A stretch of DNA of 64,000 nt from an uncultured Clostridia bacterium (GTDB taxonomy: Bacteria > Bacillota > Clostridia > TANB77 > CAG-508), in contig CANQGE010000004.1 of assembly GCA_947601495.1 (NCBI GenBank), positions 38,061-102,060 on the forward strand. The letters are read 5' to 3'. The notes beneath the pieces were generated by a model. That model was not told the origin of the DNA. It saw nothing but the letters and a program-made list of their open reading frames with translations, and did no database searches. The position numbers were made by a program, and so were the translations under genes. Position 1 is the first letter of the stretch. Each line of letters starts with the position of its first letter. Shown here one piece after another: positions 1-11,300 of this stretch.

Positions 1-2963
1 GCGAGCCAGTAGAAATAGATACAAAAGAAGCAGTAGAAGGAAGTTTAAAAGATGTAATAACTCCAGAAGGAACTGTTACAAGTACTAATGTAGAAAAGCC
101 AAATGGATATTGGCAAGAAGCAAATAAACAAGAGTCCGCAGATGGCGGAGTAGAGGTTAAGAGAGAAGAAGGAAAAGCAATTAGATGGGAGCTTGACGAA
201 ACAAATTTAAAATCTTCTGATGGAAGAACCTATAATAAAATGACAGTAGATGTAAGAAATTTAGATTTAAAATTAGCAAGTGGAAAAAGAGCAGAAGTTT
301 ATGTAACATTTAAAGTAAGAAAAGACAATATAGATGGAGTTAAAGACGCAATAATTCTAGGAGAAAAAACAAACATAGCAGAACTTGCATCTTATTCAAC
401 ATTCTATGAAGATAAAGTAGATGAAAATGGAAATCCAGTAAATGCTGGAAAAGTTGATTTAGACTCAGCTCCAGCAAACTTAAATCTAGAAGACCACAAC
501 GACAGAAACTGGTATGAAGATGATACACATATTGCACCAGCATTAAAATTATACTTAAAAGATGAAATAAGACAAATTAATGGTATAGCTTGGGAAGACG
601 ATAAACAAAGCGAAAGCTCTTTAGCCGGAGATGGCCAGAGAGGAAAAGAAAGAACAGGTAAAAAAGACGAAGCAAGAATTGGTGGTTTAACAACAGAATT
701 AATTGAAAAAATAACTTTACCAAATGGAGACGGTAGTACAACAACTTATGACTTCTTATGGCCAACTTCTGACAGATTAACATGTTTTGGTGGAAAAACA
801 ATAGAAGAAGTAACTGGATTCAGTAGTACAATAGAAACATTAAGAGAAGAAACACCAGAACTCTTAAGAGACACTGAAGGTAACTTAATAACAGATGAAA
901 ATAACGAAAGAGTACTAGCATTAAAAGCAGAAGGATATAATGTACAAAAAGAAAAAGTAAAAGTTAAAGTTCAAGAAGAAGGTAAAGAAGAAAAAGAAGA
1001 AGAAGTATTTGCTATAATTCACGAAGTAGGATCATATAACTTTAATTCAGTTCCAATTGGTAATTTTGTAGTAAGATTTTTATATGGAAATGATAAAACA
1101 CAGTTAGATGACCAAACAAAAGTAACATTAGCTCCACCACAAGCATTAACAGCAAGTGGAAGTCCATATTCAACAGATGCTAAGCTATATACAGCAAATT
1201 ATGATAACGACGAACCAGAGTCAACACCAGCTGTATATAATGGACAAGACTTTAAATCAACAATTTTTGCAGATGGTTTAGATTTGGATAACAAAGCTAA
1301 AGATAGTGAATCTAGAAGACTAGAAGTAATGGCAAATTCACAAACTATAACAAGTTCAAATTCATCAGTTCTTCAATCTGCAAATGATAAAAATGCATTA
1401 CATACAAATCTATATAATCAATATTCTATGTATGCAGACACAAATATAATAAACTTTAACATAGATATGAAAAATGATGATAGCACAGAAGAATTAGGAA
1501 GTCAAACAGATGAAAATAATAACGTTACAAGCGTTAAATATGGTAGAAAAACTGTTGTTTATGACGCAAGAAACATTAGCTTTGGTTTAATAGAAAGACC
1601 AGAAAACAATGTTATTCTTGATAAAGAAGTTAGTGACATAAAATTAGTAACAAACGACGGAAACATCATATTTGATGCAGTATATGATATTAATTACCGT
1701 ATAGTAGGTGCAGTAGATAATTCAATGATTGTTGTAGGAAAAGTTCCAGCACAGCCAGAAAAAGCAACTGAGCAATACTTAATAGCAGAAGCTGTGTTAA
1801 ACACAGAAAAATCAGTTGGTGTAGAACAATTACAAGCACTAAATAAAAATGAAAAAAAATTAACAGAAAACGGTATAAACGGTAAAAATAGAGGTCAACA
1901 AAACTTTAAATTTATAAATGTAGATACAGACATTTTACAAGGAACAACAATAGAAGTTGAATATCTACTAAGCGCAATTAACATAAGTGAATTAGATTAC
2001 ACGTCTCAAACATTAGACCAAATTGCAAATGTAGCAGTTGAAAAACAAACAACAGCAAAACAAGAAATTAGAAATCTAGCAAACACAGTTAAACAATTAG
2101 AAATAAATGGAACACTATTAAACGAGGCTGGAGGATATAACCGTGAATATTTAGGAAACTTCTATGATTCAGGAACTTACAAGGCAGATAGTGGTGATGT
2201 TATAGTAACAACAAAAGTACGTCAATTAGTTGACTATGCAGATAATGATTCAATATTTGTTTCATCAGACAATATGGAAAATGACCACTTATGGAGAAAT
2301 ACAACTATCACAGAGCTAGCAGGAAGCGGAATTGAGGCAAATAGAATATTAGATGCTAACGTAATATCAACATTCACAAAATTAGATAAATACGGTGTTG
2401 AATATATAGTAAAACAAGATGATAAAACGGTTGGTAAATTAGTACAAAGAAATAACTTACTATTAAGCATAGATGATGATACAGTCCAAGGAGGAGATGT
2501 AGAAGGAACTATAAAATCAAATGCAGGATTTGAAAGAAAATTAGTACCTCTAACATCATTAAGCCCTCTAACATCAGTAACCGGAAATGTAGATTCTACA
2601 GAATATAAAGCAGACATCAAAGTAACAATAAGTAAAACGGTTGCAGCTCAAGACGATGCAGACAATTTAGCATATGATAACTTATCAGAAATTGTTAAAT
2701 TTGAAAACACAGTCGGCAGAAGAGATATTACAACATTAGTAGGAAATGCAGATCCAGTAGTTGGAGAATTCAAAACATCTATTCAAGAAAGAGACGCAAG
2801 TGCAACAGAATTAATTACTTTCACACCTCCAACAGGTTTGGGAATAAGTGGAAACTTGAGCAGAAGAGCAGCATTAATTTTAAGCACAACAACAGCATTT
2901 ACTTTAGTAGTAATAGTTATAGCTAACAGAAAGAACATATTCAAGAAAAAAATCTATAAATAA
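1..2963 (+). CDS. Giant surface protein, C-terminal part (5' truncated by window edge)
   Basis: The reading frame is open from base 3 with no start in view, so this is the C-terminal part of a longer protein. It closely matches the last ~1000 residues of the giant protein encoded at 8311-17139; both share blocks such as SSDGRTYNKM, DAIILGEK, NGIAWED, VVRFLYGNDKT and NTEKSVG. The NGIAWEDD block followed by an IGNFVVRFLYG block looks like an SdrD_B-type (prealbumin-like) stalk domain. The C-terminus reads TPPTG, then a polar linker, a hydrophobic stretch (about ALILSTTTAFTLVVIVIA) and a Lys/Arg tail, which is the layout of a sortase signal with a variant motif. Role inferred: cell-wall-anchored adhesin or stalk protein. 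The upstream end and full size cannot be judged here. Confidence 0.85.
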   Translation, partial: EPVEIDTKEAVEGSLKDVITPEGTVTSTNVEKPNGYWQEANKQESADGGVEVKREEGKAIRWELDETNLKSSDGRTYNKMTVDVRNLDLKLASGKRAEVYVTFKVRKDNIDGVKDAIILGEKTNIAELASYSTFYEDKVDENGNPVNAGKVDLDSAPANLNLEDHNDRNWYEDDTHIAPALKLYLKDEIRQINGIAWEDDKQSESSLAGDGQRGKERTGKKDEARIGGLTTELIEKITLPNGDGSTTTYDFLWPTSDRLTCFGGKTIEEVTGFSSTIETLREETPELLRDTEGNLITDENNERVLALKAEGYNVQKEKVKVKVQEEGKEEKEEEVFAIIHEVGSYNFNSVPIGNFVVRFLYGNDKTQLDDQTKVTLAPPQALTASGSPYSTDAKLYTANYDNDEPESTPAVYNGQDFKSTIFADGLDLDNKAKDSESRRLEVMANSQTITSSNSSVLQSANDKNALHTNLYNQYSMYADTNIINFNIDMKNDDSTEELGSQTDENNNVTSVKYGRKTVVYDARNISFGLIERPENNVILDKEVSDIKLVTNDGNIIFDAVYDINYRIVGAVDNSMIVVGKVPAQPEKATEQYLIAEAVLNTEKSVGVEQLQALNKNEKKLTENGINGKNRGQQNFKFINVDTDILQGTTIEVEYLLSAINISELDYTSQTLDQIANVAVEKQTTAKQEIRNLANTVKQLEINGTLLNEAGGYNREYLGNFYDSGTYKADSGDVIVTTKVRQLVDYADNDSIFVSSDNMENDHLWRNTTITELAGSGIEANRILDANVISTFTKLDKYGVEYIVKQDDKTVGKLVQRNNLLLSIDDDTVQGGDVEGTIKSNAGFERKLVPLTSLSPLTSVTGNVDSTEYKADIKVTISKTVAAQDDADNLAYDNLSEIVKFENTVGRRDITTLVGNADPVVGEFKTSIQERDASATELITFTPPTGLGISGNLSRRAALILSTTTAFTLVVIVIANRKNIFKKKIYK

Positions 2964-2977
2964 AAAGTAATAAGGTC

Positions 2978-3014
2978 GGAGGACCCTTAAGTCCTCCCCC
3001 TTGTTAAACAAGGG
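2978..3014 (+). other. Two back-to-back RNA hairpins in the 3' UTR
   Basis: GGAGGAC (2978-2984) pairs with GTCCTCC (2991-2997) around a 6-base loop. It is followed at once by CCCTTG (2998-3003) pairing with CAAGGG (3009-3014). No long T-tract follows, so this is a weak candidate for intrinsic termination and may instead protect the 3' end of the adhesin transcript. A related TTGTTTAACAA sequence follows at about 3032-3042. The rest of 2964-3260 contains the promoter described next. Confidence 0.5.
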
Positions 3015-3146
3015 AAGTAAAGATACTTTCTTTGTTTAACAAGAGAAAATTTGCACAATTCGACAAAAAAATACATGCAAGTGTATTAAAATAAAGAAAG
3101 TTAAAAAAATATTTTTGAAAAAAAGTCAAAAAATATTTGTAAAACC

Positions 3147-3175
3147 TTGAAAAATTAGGAAATTAGATGTATAAT
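3147..3175 (+). promoter_or_regulatory. Sigma-A-type promoter of the adhesin operon
   Basis: TTGAAA at 3147-3152 and TATAAT at 3170-3175 are separated by exactly 17 bases. The predicted start is near 3182, about 80 bases before the 3261 gene. It would drive the 3261 and 8311 genes together, because they are 1 base apart. Confidence 0.75.
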
Positions 3176-3260
3176 TGATTATGTGTAGACTTTTTTTATA
3201 AGATAATTAATATTTAAATATATAAAACTTATAAATAAATGTATTGAGGAGGAAAAAAAG

Positions 3261-6200
3261 ATGCTAAAAAACAAAATTCTAGAAAAATTGTTAGCAGTAT
3301 TCCTAGTATTTACATTAACATTTGCAAACTTTGCTTTTGTAAGCAAGTCTTATGCGGTAAGTTTTGCAGAAATATTTGGTGGAAAATCCTCTACAGGAAA
3401 CAAAAATGTGGAATTTGAAGCCTATTTTGGAGCCGAAGATGAAAAATCAACTTCGGTTATTAGTGATGTAAACAACAAGGAACTTGAGATTAGCATGGAT
3501 TTAAATGTTAAAGATGAAGGATATTTAAAAGATGCTAAAATCGAAATCACAAAAGGAGAAAATGAAGAAGAATTAGGATTTGAATTAAAAGAAAAAACAG
3601 AATTAGAAGAAAGTATTAGAAATATTGAAAATAATACTGTTTATTTAAATCAAATAAATAAGTCTTCAGAAGTAAAAATACAAATTCCAATAGAATATAA
3701 AAATGAAAACTACGTAAAAGAAGAAAAAGCTTTAAGCGAAAGCGTAGTTAAATTTAGTGGAACATATGTTGATAAAGACGGTGACGAAAAAGAACTTGAA
3801 AAAGAAGTAGAATTAGAAATTGCTTGGAAAGATGAAAGAGAAGTTAAATTAGAAGAAGAACCAAACAAATACATTTCTTATGGTGAAGGAATTATCTTCC
3901 AAACAGTTGAAAGAATAGATAATGTTGTAGAAGAGAATGTAAACACATTACCAGTAGAAGAAACAGAAATAGAAATAGATGTACCAACAATAAAAGATCA
4001 AAAACCAAGTAAAATAACAGTTGTTGCAAACTCTACAGAAGCAACAAATGGTTTAGGAGCAGGAGAAGTTAAATTTGGTAGAGAAAATTGGGAATATAAT
4101 GAAGAAGAAAATAAATTAAGAATAAAAGTAAGTAATGAAAAACAAATGGTAGAAATAAATGAGTCTGAAGGAGAATACTTACAAGAAGGCGAGAAAAAGC
4201 AAGAAGAAAGATTATATAATGGCTCAGGAATCGATGAATACCTAGTAACATATACTTATGAAAATTTAAAAGTTGAAGAAAACGAAAAACTAGAAGCAAA
4301 AACAAAAGCAGTAGCAAGAATGACAACATTAAGTGGTGTAGAATCAGATGAAAATGTAAATGTAGTTGTTTCAGAAAAAGAAAACACATATAGCTTAGAA
4401 GGAACAACAGGAGAAATAGTATCTCTACATCTAAACAATAATAAAGAAGAAATAAGCAAAGCATATGCATACATAAACTATAACAATGCTGGAAGATACG
4501 AAGTAGAAATTCCATCTGAAATGATAGTAAACATATCATATAAAGATATAGTAGAAAGCATGGAAGTAAAAGATGAATCTACAGTTTATGTAGATAAAGC
4601 CGGAAGTGAAATTGCTACAAACGACACATATTATAAATCAATAAGTGTAAGCAAAGAAAACTTTGATAGTATCTTAGGAGAAAAAGGAGAAATCAAAGTT
4701 AAAGATGAAGTTGGAAATATTATAAGTGTAATAAATAGTGCAAGCACAGTAGATGAAAACGGAAACATAGTAGTAGGTTTTGCTGAGAAATATTCTAGAT
4801 TAAGTTTCGAAATGTCAAAACCTGTTGAAGACGGAAACATAGTAATAAGCACAGTAAAAGCAGTTAGTGATGTAAGCGTAGATAAAGCAACTTATTCAAA
4901 TTTAGATAAAATAGTAACAAAATCAAGAATGGAAGCAAAATATAGTTATGTTGAAACTCCTATAAACATAGGAGAAGTAAGTGCAGAAACAAAACTTACA
5001 GATACAACAACAGAAGCAACTTTAACCATAGATAGAGAAAGCTTATCAACAATCGAACCAAATACAGATGTAGAAATGAGAGTAGAATTAAATAACGCAA
5101 AAGAAAGCTCAGATGTATATGGTCATTCAGATTTTGAAATAGAATTACCAGAATATGTAGAAAACATAGAATTAACAAATGTAAGCCTATTATATGGAGA
5201 AGGTTTACAATTAACAGGAAGCAGTGTTGAAGGAAGAATAATTAGATTCTCAATAGATGGAAGACAAGATGGAATAAACTCTGGTGTATTAACAAATGGT
5301 ACAAACATAGTATTAAATGCAAACATTAATGTAAACATGTATGCACCAGCAAAAGAAGAAAAAATAGTTTTAAGATATACAAACTCAGAAGCAACAAATT
5401 ATGTAGATGGTGGAGCAAAAGAAATTGGAATTGAATATTCAGCTCCAACAGGACTTGTTGCGGTAAATAGTATATCTAATTATGACGCTCAAGGTTCAGT
5501 TACAACATCAATAAGACAAGGTAAAAAAGATGGAATCTTAGCTGTTTATAATGGTTCTGTAACACCAAGAACAGAATTAATAGTAATGAACAACAATAAA
5601 AACACAATTGGAAATATAAGCATTTTAGGAAGAATTCCATTTACAGGAGTAAAAGACTTAGTAAGCAATGAAGAATTAAAAACAACATTAGATATGAGCT
5701 TAACAAATCTAATTGAATCAAATGAGCAAAACAGAGGAAGCTTCAACATTTACTATTCAGAAAATGGAGAAGCAACAAGAGATTTAGGAGATGAAAACAA
5801 CGGCTGGACATTAGAACCAGCAGATATAAATTTAGTTAAATCATACTTAATTGTACCAGCAGAACAAAATTATGAGATGGCAGAAAATGAAATATTAAGA
5901 TTTGCCTATAATTTCGTTGTTCCAGAAAATTTAACACATAATGAAAACTTATATGGAACATTTGGAGTATATTATAGAAATAATGCAGAACTATCTCAAG
6001 AATTTGAATTTGAAGTAGCAGATTTAGTTGGTTTAACAACAGGTGCTGGACCAGAAATAGAAGTTTCTATTAGTAAAGATATAGAAACAGTAAAAGAAAA
6101 TGAAGAATTTGGAATTACTGTTTCAGTATCAAATGTTGGAGAAAATGTTGCAGAAAATGTAAACATAGAATTCCCAATACCTTCTGGAAGCGCATATTCA

Positions 6201-8309
6201 CGTTATGAAATAGATGCAGATAATGCAAATGTAAGTGAAGAAGAAAATAGAGTAGTTGTAACATTAGAAAGAATGGAAATTGGTCAAAATGTTAAATTAG
6301 TAGTTTATTTAATAGCAAATCCAATAGAAGTATCAGGCGAAGTAGACCAATATGTTAAAGAAACAACACCAACAGTTAATGTAACAGCAAAAGATTTAGG
6401 AACAGTTTTAACAGATACTTCAAACACAATTAAAATAGAATTTGCAGAATTCTATATTTCAGAAGCAGGACCTGCTTATGAAAAAATAGAAGAACCAGGA
6501 AATCAAATTTCTTTCAGTACAACTATTATAAATTCATCAACAGAAACTAAAAATAATGTAGTTGTTACAAAGAAATTACCAAAAGAAATTTCTTTCATAA
6601 GTGCTACAGAAGGTGGAACTTATGATGAAACAACAAGAACAATTACTTGGAATTTAGGAAATATGGATAAATTAACTACTGCAGAAATAGGAACAGATCT
6701 TGCAATAAATGATTTTGAAGATGATTTAGGAATAAAAGATGTTTCAATTTCAAGTAGTGTAAAAGCAGATAATTCAGATGATTATAAATCAAATGAAGTT
6801 ATAGTAACAATAGGAAAACCAATATTAAAAATTACTCAAACAACAGAAAATGAAAATACTTATATAAAAGAAGGCGATCCAGTAAATTATACTTTCGTTA
6901 TTAGAAACGAAGGTGGAATAACAGCAAGAAGCTTAAAAATTAAAGATGAAATACCAGATGGAATAGCTATTACTAACATAAATTATACTGTTGCAGGAAA
7001 AGAAATAAATAGATATGGAATGTTTAAAGATGGTGTAGAACTTGAAGTAAACATAGTTCCAGGAGAAGATTGGATTTTAAAACTTTCTGGAAAAGCTACA
7101 TCAATAGGTGCTTCTGATGAGAAATCTGCAACAAACTATGCAGTATTATCATCAGACACAGTAAAAGAAGTTAGAAGCAATTCAATAACACACATAATAG
7201 AAGCTTCTGATACATATGGAGATGTTGAACAAGGAAGTTCTTCAAATTCTTCAGCAACCAGTGCTTCTTCATCAAGACCAGTTCAAACAAGAACATATAA
7301 AATAGAAGGTAGCGCTTGGGAAGATGAAAACCAAGATGGAATGAGAAACTCAGGAGAAAAATCTATATCAAGCATTCCTGTTAAATTAGTAAATAGTGAA
7401 ACAGGTGAAGTATTACAAAAAATAACAACAGATTCACAAGGTAAATATACTTTCTCAGGAGTAGCAAACGGAAATTATTTAGTACTATTTGAACATGATT
7501 CAAGTAAATATAGAGTTACAGCATATCAAAAAGAGGGTGTTGCAAGCAACGCAAACTCAGATGTAATTTTAACAACAATTGAAAAGAACGGTCAAACAGT
7601 TGATGGAGCTGTAACAGATGTTATAGTAGTAAATGGCGGAAGCGTTTCAAACATAGATATAGGATTAATGTTATCTAGCGTGTTTGATTTACAGCTAGAA
7701 AAAGCTATTTCTAAAGTTACAGTTCAAACATCAAATGGAACAACAACAGAAGAATACAACAACGTAGCTTTAGCAAAAACAGATATTGGAGCAAAATACT
7801 TATCTGGAGCAACAGTGTTTGTTGAATACACATTTGCAATTACAAACATTGGAGATTACTCAGGATATGCTAAGAAAATTGTAGATTACATTCCAGAAGG
7901 AATGACATTCAACTCAACACTAGAAGCAAATAAAGATTGGTATACAGGCTCAGATGGAAACTTATATACAAATGCATTAGCAAATAGAGAATTAAAATCT
8001 GGTGCTACAGCAATTGTAAAATTAGTATTAACAAAACAAACAACAGAAGAAAATATAGGAATTATAAACAATATTGCAGAAATTTATGAAGACTACAATA
8101 CTTATGGTATAAAAGACATAAATTCAACACCTGCAAATAAAGCACAAGGTGAAAACGATATGAGCAGAGCCGATATTGTTATAGGTGTTAGAACAGGTGA
8201 GGTATTTGTTTATGTTTCAATAATTATAATAACAATTCTGTTAGGAACAATAGCGTTATTCGTGTTACACAACAGAATTGTGGTAGCTAAAAGAAAAGGA
8301 GGTGTTTAA
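3261..8309 (+). CDS. Large DUF11/SdrD_B surface protein, sortase-like tail
   Basis: The start is supported by GAGGAGG at 3246-3252. The protein has 1682 residues: an N-terminal signal peptide (basic start, hydrophobic run to about residue 30, then SKSYAVS), a long Glu/Lys-rich beta-type region, and then several DUF11-like modules from about residue 930 (EVSISKDIETVKENEEF; a second near YISEAGPAYEK; a third near LKITQTTENEN). A Ser-rich linker leads to an SdrD_B domain (EGSAWEDENQDGMRN...GKYTFSGVANGNYLV), and a final DUF11-like module is followed by GVRTGE, a membrane segment and a RKGG tail. The xxRTG-hydrophobic-basic end resembles a divergent sortase signal. It is probably exported and wall-anchored. 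Its stop lies 1 base before the next ATG, so the two genes form an operon. The ligand is unknown. Confidence 0.85.
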   Translation: MLKNKILEKLLAVFLVFTLTFANFAFVSKSYAVSFAEIFGGKSSTGNKNVEFEAYFGAEDEKSTSVISDVNNKELEISMDLNVKDEGYLKDAKIEITKGENEEELGFELKEKTELEESIRNIENNTVYLNQINKSSEVKIQIPIEYKNENYVKEEKALSESVVKFSGTYVDKDGDEKELEKEVELEIAWKDEREVKLEEEPNKYISYGEGIIFQTVERIDNVVEENVNTLPVEETEIEIDVPTIKDQKPSKITVVANSTEATNGLGAGEVKFGRENWEYNEEENKLRIKVSNEKQMVEINESEGEYLQEGEKKQEERLYNGSGIDEYLVTYTYENLKVEENEKLEAKTKAVARMTTLSGVESDENVNVVVSEKENTYSLEGTTGEIVSLHLNNNKEEISKAYAYINYNNAGRYEVEIPSEMIVNISYKDIVESMEVKDESTVYVDKAGSEIATNDTYYKSISVSKENFDSILGEKGEIKVKDEVGNIISVINSASTVDENGNIVVGFAEKYSRLSFEMSKPVEDGNIVISTVKAVSDVSVDKATYSNLDKIVTKSRMEAKYSYVETPINIGEVSAETKLTDTTTEATLTIDRESLSTIEPNTDVEMRVELNNAKESSDVYGHSDFEIELPEYVENIELTNVSLLYGEGLQLTGSSVEGRIIRFSIDGRQDGINSGVLTNGTNIVLNANINVNMYAPAKEEKIVLRYTNSEATNYVDGGAKEIGIEYSAPTGLVAVNSISNYDAQGSVTTSIRQGKKDGILAVYNGSVTPRTELIVMNNNKNTIGNISILGRIPFTGVKDLVSNEELKTTLDMSLTNLIESNEQNRGSFNIYYSENGEATRDLGDENNGWTLEPADINLVKSYLIVPAEQNYEMAENEILRFAYNFVVPENLTHNENLYGTFGVYYRNNAELSQEFEFEVADLVGLTTGAGPEIEVSISKDIETVKENEEFGITVSVSNVGENVAENVNIEFPIPSGSAYSRYEIDADNANVSEEENRVVVTLERMEIGQNVKLVVYLIANPIEVSGEVDQYVKETTPTVNVTAKDLGTVLTDTSNTIKIEFAEFYISEAGPAYEKIEEPGNQISFSTTIINSSTETKNNVVVTKKLPKEISFISATEGGTYDETTRTITWNLGNMDKLTTAEIGTDLAINDFEDDLGIKDVSISSSVKADNSDDYKSNEVIVTIGKPILKITQTTENENTYIKEGDPVNYTFVIRNEGGITARSLKIKDEIPDGIAITNINYTVAGKEINRYGMFKDGVELEVNIVPGEDWILKLSGKATSIGASDEKSATNYAVLSSDTVKEVRSNSITHIIEASDTYGDVEQGSSSNSSATSASSSRPVQTRTYKIEGSAWEDENQDGMRNSGEKSISSIPVKLVNSETGEVLQKITTDSQGKYTFSGVANGNYLVLFEHDSSKYRVTAYQKEGVASNANSDVILTTIEKNGQTVDGAVTDVIVVNGGSVSNIDIGLMLSSVFDLQLEKAISKVTVQTSNGTTTEEYNNVALAKTDIGAKYLSGATVFVEYTFAITNIGDYSGYAKKIVDYIPEGMTFNSTLEANKDWYTGSDGNLYTNALANRELKSGATAIVKLVLTKQTTEENIGIINNIAEIYEDYNTYGIKDINSTPANKAQGENDMSRADIVIGVRTGEVFVYVSIIIITILLGTIALFVLHNRIVVAKRKGGV

Positions 8310-8310
8310 T

Positions 8311-11300
8311 ATGAAGAAAATGAAAAAGTCAAATAAAATATTAATAACTTTACTAATAACATTATTTATAATATTAAACATTGTATTTAGCTACAAAAAC
8401 TTTGCATTAACCAAAATAGAAGTAGATCCCAAAACTGGTGATGGAACTCTAACAGTAATGAATGAAAATGGAGAAAAGTTAGTTCAAACAATTGCTGGAA
8501 ATGCAGATCCAGATGATGCTGGAGACGGAGTTGGATTAGAGTATGGAGTAGAAGCTCCATGGGATGTTCCACCAGATGATGGATATCCAATAGTAAATAA
8601 AGGAAATACTTTTGCAGTAGGATCAAAGTTATCATTTACTATGTTAAAATCAGATGGTAGTTTACTATGTGACCAAAGAGGTGCACCATTAAAAGGAGAC
8701 AATTCAAAAGATTATGATGCGCTTAAACCAGATTCAGGAACAGCTAGTAGTTACAGTTCAATTCCATGGAGTGAGGATGGAGAAAGAACAACTTCTATAA
8801 TCACAGGTAAAGACCGTAGATTAGCAACACCAGAAGAAATTTTTATACTAGCTTTTGCAACACCAAGTTCAGGAGGAACTGAATATACAGCAGCTCAAAT
8901 TGCTTGGTGGAATAGAGGTGGAAGTTCAACCATATCAAATTATTCAAGTGCAGGTTCTGCTTTTGGAAAAGAACTAGCACAAATAAAAGATGTTTCAAAA
9001 ACACAAGATGGTAACGCTTTAAATAACACAGTTGGAAAAACATTTGACCCATATAAAGACTTTAACAATTTAAATGCAATAGCAAAAGAGTTTCAAAGAT
9101 ATATTTTAGCTGCAGCAAAAGTAGAAAAAGTTTCAGACCTTAAAAGATATCCAGATGGAACAGTAGATGAAGATGGAAATGATATATCAGGATTTTTCAT
9201 CTTAGACTATACTCCTGAGTGGATTACAGATACAGAAGAATTAAAGAATCCAACAGTAAAATTTGATGAAGCAACAAAAGTTGGAGATTCTATAATTGTA
9301 GGAGATTTTGCAATAGATTATGTTTATAGTGAGCTATTTGCTTTTATAAATAACATGTATCTAGAAACAAACGATCCAGAACATCCTATTTTGGAATTAG
9401 GAAAAGATAAAGACTTTGAAATAATAACAGGATTCCCAGATAAAAATGCATTTCCTCTTCCAGGAACAAACTTTAAGCTTTTAATAAAAAATAAATATAA
9501 TGCTACAAAAATAACAAATGTTCATGTAGACTTTACATATACAAATGGTAGAGGAGAATACAGTGAATTATTTAGCAAAATGCACGAAGCTAAAGTAAAA
9601 TTTAATCCACCACCAGAATTTATACCAGACCCAAATGATCCTACTCATAAAACTGGTAAATATATATATCATTGGGAAAAACAAATAGGAACATTACCTA
9701 CTCAGATAACAAGTGGTGATATAGATGTTGAAATAAGAAGATTCTATACATCATTAGATAGACAAACAACTAGAGAATCTCAAATTGAAATAGAAAAAAT
9801 AATTGTTGACGAAAATGGAAATCCAATACAAATAGATGGAAACGATGAATTTGTTTTCGAACTAGAAGTTAAAGATGCAGAACAAGAAGGAAAAGAAACA
9901 CTTGTAGTAACTCCAAATAAGGTAACAACTTCAAAAGTTTATACATGGTTAGCTCCTTCTAAAAAAGGTGAAGAGGAAAAAATTCCTACATTTACAATTT
10001 CAGAGGTTTCTTATCCAGAAGGATATAAACCAATTTCTGTAACTCCAACTGAAGGAAGTTTAGCAGATGGAACAACAATTAAAGTTGTAGCTCAGAACCA
10101 ATTAGCTAAAAAAACCGGAGACATAAACATTATAAAGAAATTAGTAAATGAAGATGGAAAAGAAATATCAACAGATGCAAAATTTAATTTCAATGTTACA
10201 ATTGAAGGTAAATTTAAATATAATGGCGGAGAATATAAAGAGCAAACAGTAGAAGTACCAGTTAGAGATGTTGCTGTAAATGAGCTTAGAAGAAACATAC
10301 TTTCTGGTATGAATATTGAATGGTATGAAAACGCTCCAACATATTATGTAGAAGAGGTTGAATTACCAGAAGAATATAAAGAAGTTTCAATTTTACCAAG
10401 TAGTGGAAACTTATTAGATGGTGGTACTATAAATGTAACAGTAACTAATATGTTAGAATCTAAAAAAGGTAAAGTAAAAATCATAAAAACACTAGAAAAT
10501 GCAGAAGGAATGTCTGTTGAAGACTTACAAAAATTTGTATATGAATTTGAACTAACTGTTACATATAAAGATGAAAAAATTGTTAGAACAGAAACAATAA
10601 AATTAGACAAAAACAACATGGAAAAATTTGATAACGGTTATAGATGGGTAGGAGAATCAGACATATATAAATGGACTGGAGAAGCTCCTGATTACACAAT
10701 TAAAGAAACAAATGTGCCAGAAGGAACAAGACTAAATGAAGAAATGAGCCAATTATCTGGAACTTTAACTGGTACAACTCAAACAGTTGGTGTAGTAGAG
10801 AATGATATTGTAAATGAATTAGTCTTTGACAAAAAAGGAGTAATAAATATCTCAAAAGAAGTTAAAGATGAGTCATTAGAAGATCAAACATTTAGCTTTG
10901 TTGTAACTGTTACAGGAACATTTAAATATGGTGATGAACTATTTGTAAATCAAACAATACAACTAACAAATAGTAAAAATAATGAAAAAGGATATAACAT
11001 AATTCCAAGCCCAGAAGAATATAACACAACAGAATTAGTTGAAATAAATAAAGAAATGGGCTGGACATGGAGTTCAGATAGCAACGATAAAGTGTTTAGC
11101 TGGCATGATGATCCACCAAGATATCAAGTACAAGAAAACTTAGTAGGAACAGACATAAATCATACAATATCACAATCATCAGGAACATTAGGAGATAAAT
11201 TAAAAGATCCAAACAAACCAAACGAATATAGTATTGATGTTGTAGCTTTAAATGGTTACGACAAAGTAGGATATATTCATATTATAAAAACATTAACAGA

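Noticed and set aside
4069..4539. Long antisense open frames opposite the surface-protein genes
   Set aside because: They are Leu/Phe-rich mirror frames produced by Glu/Lys/Asn-rich coding sequence, with no ribosome sites.
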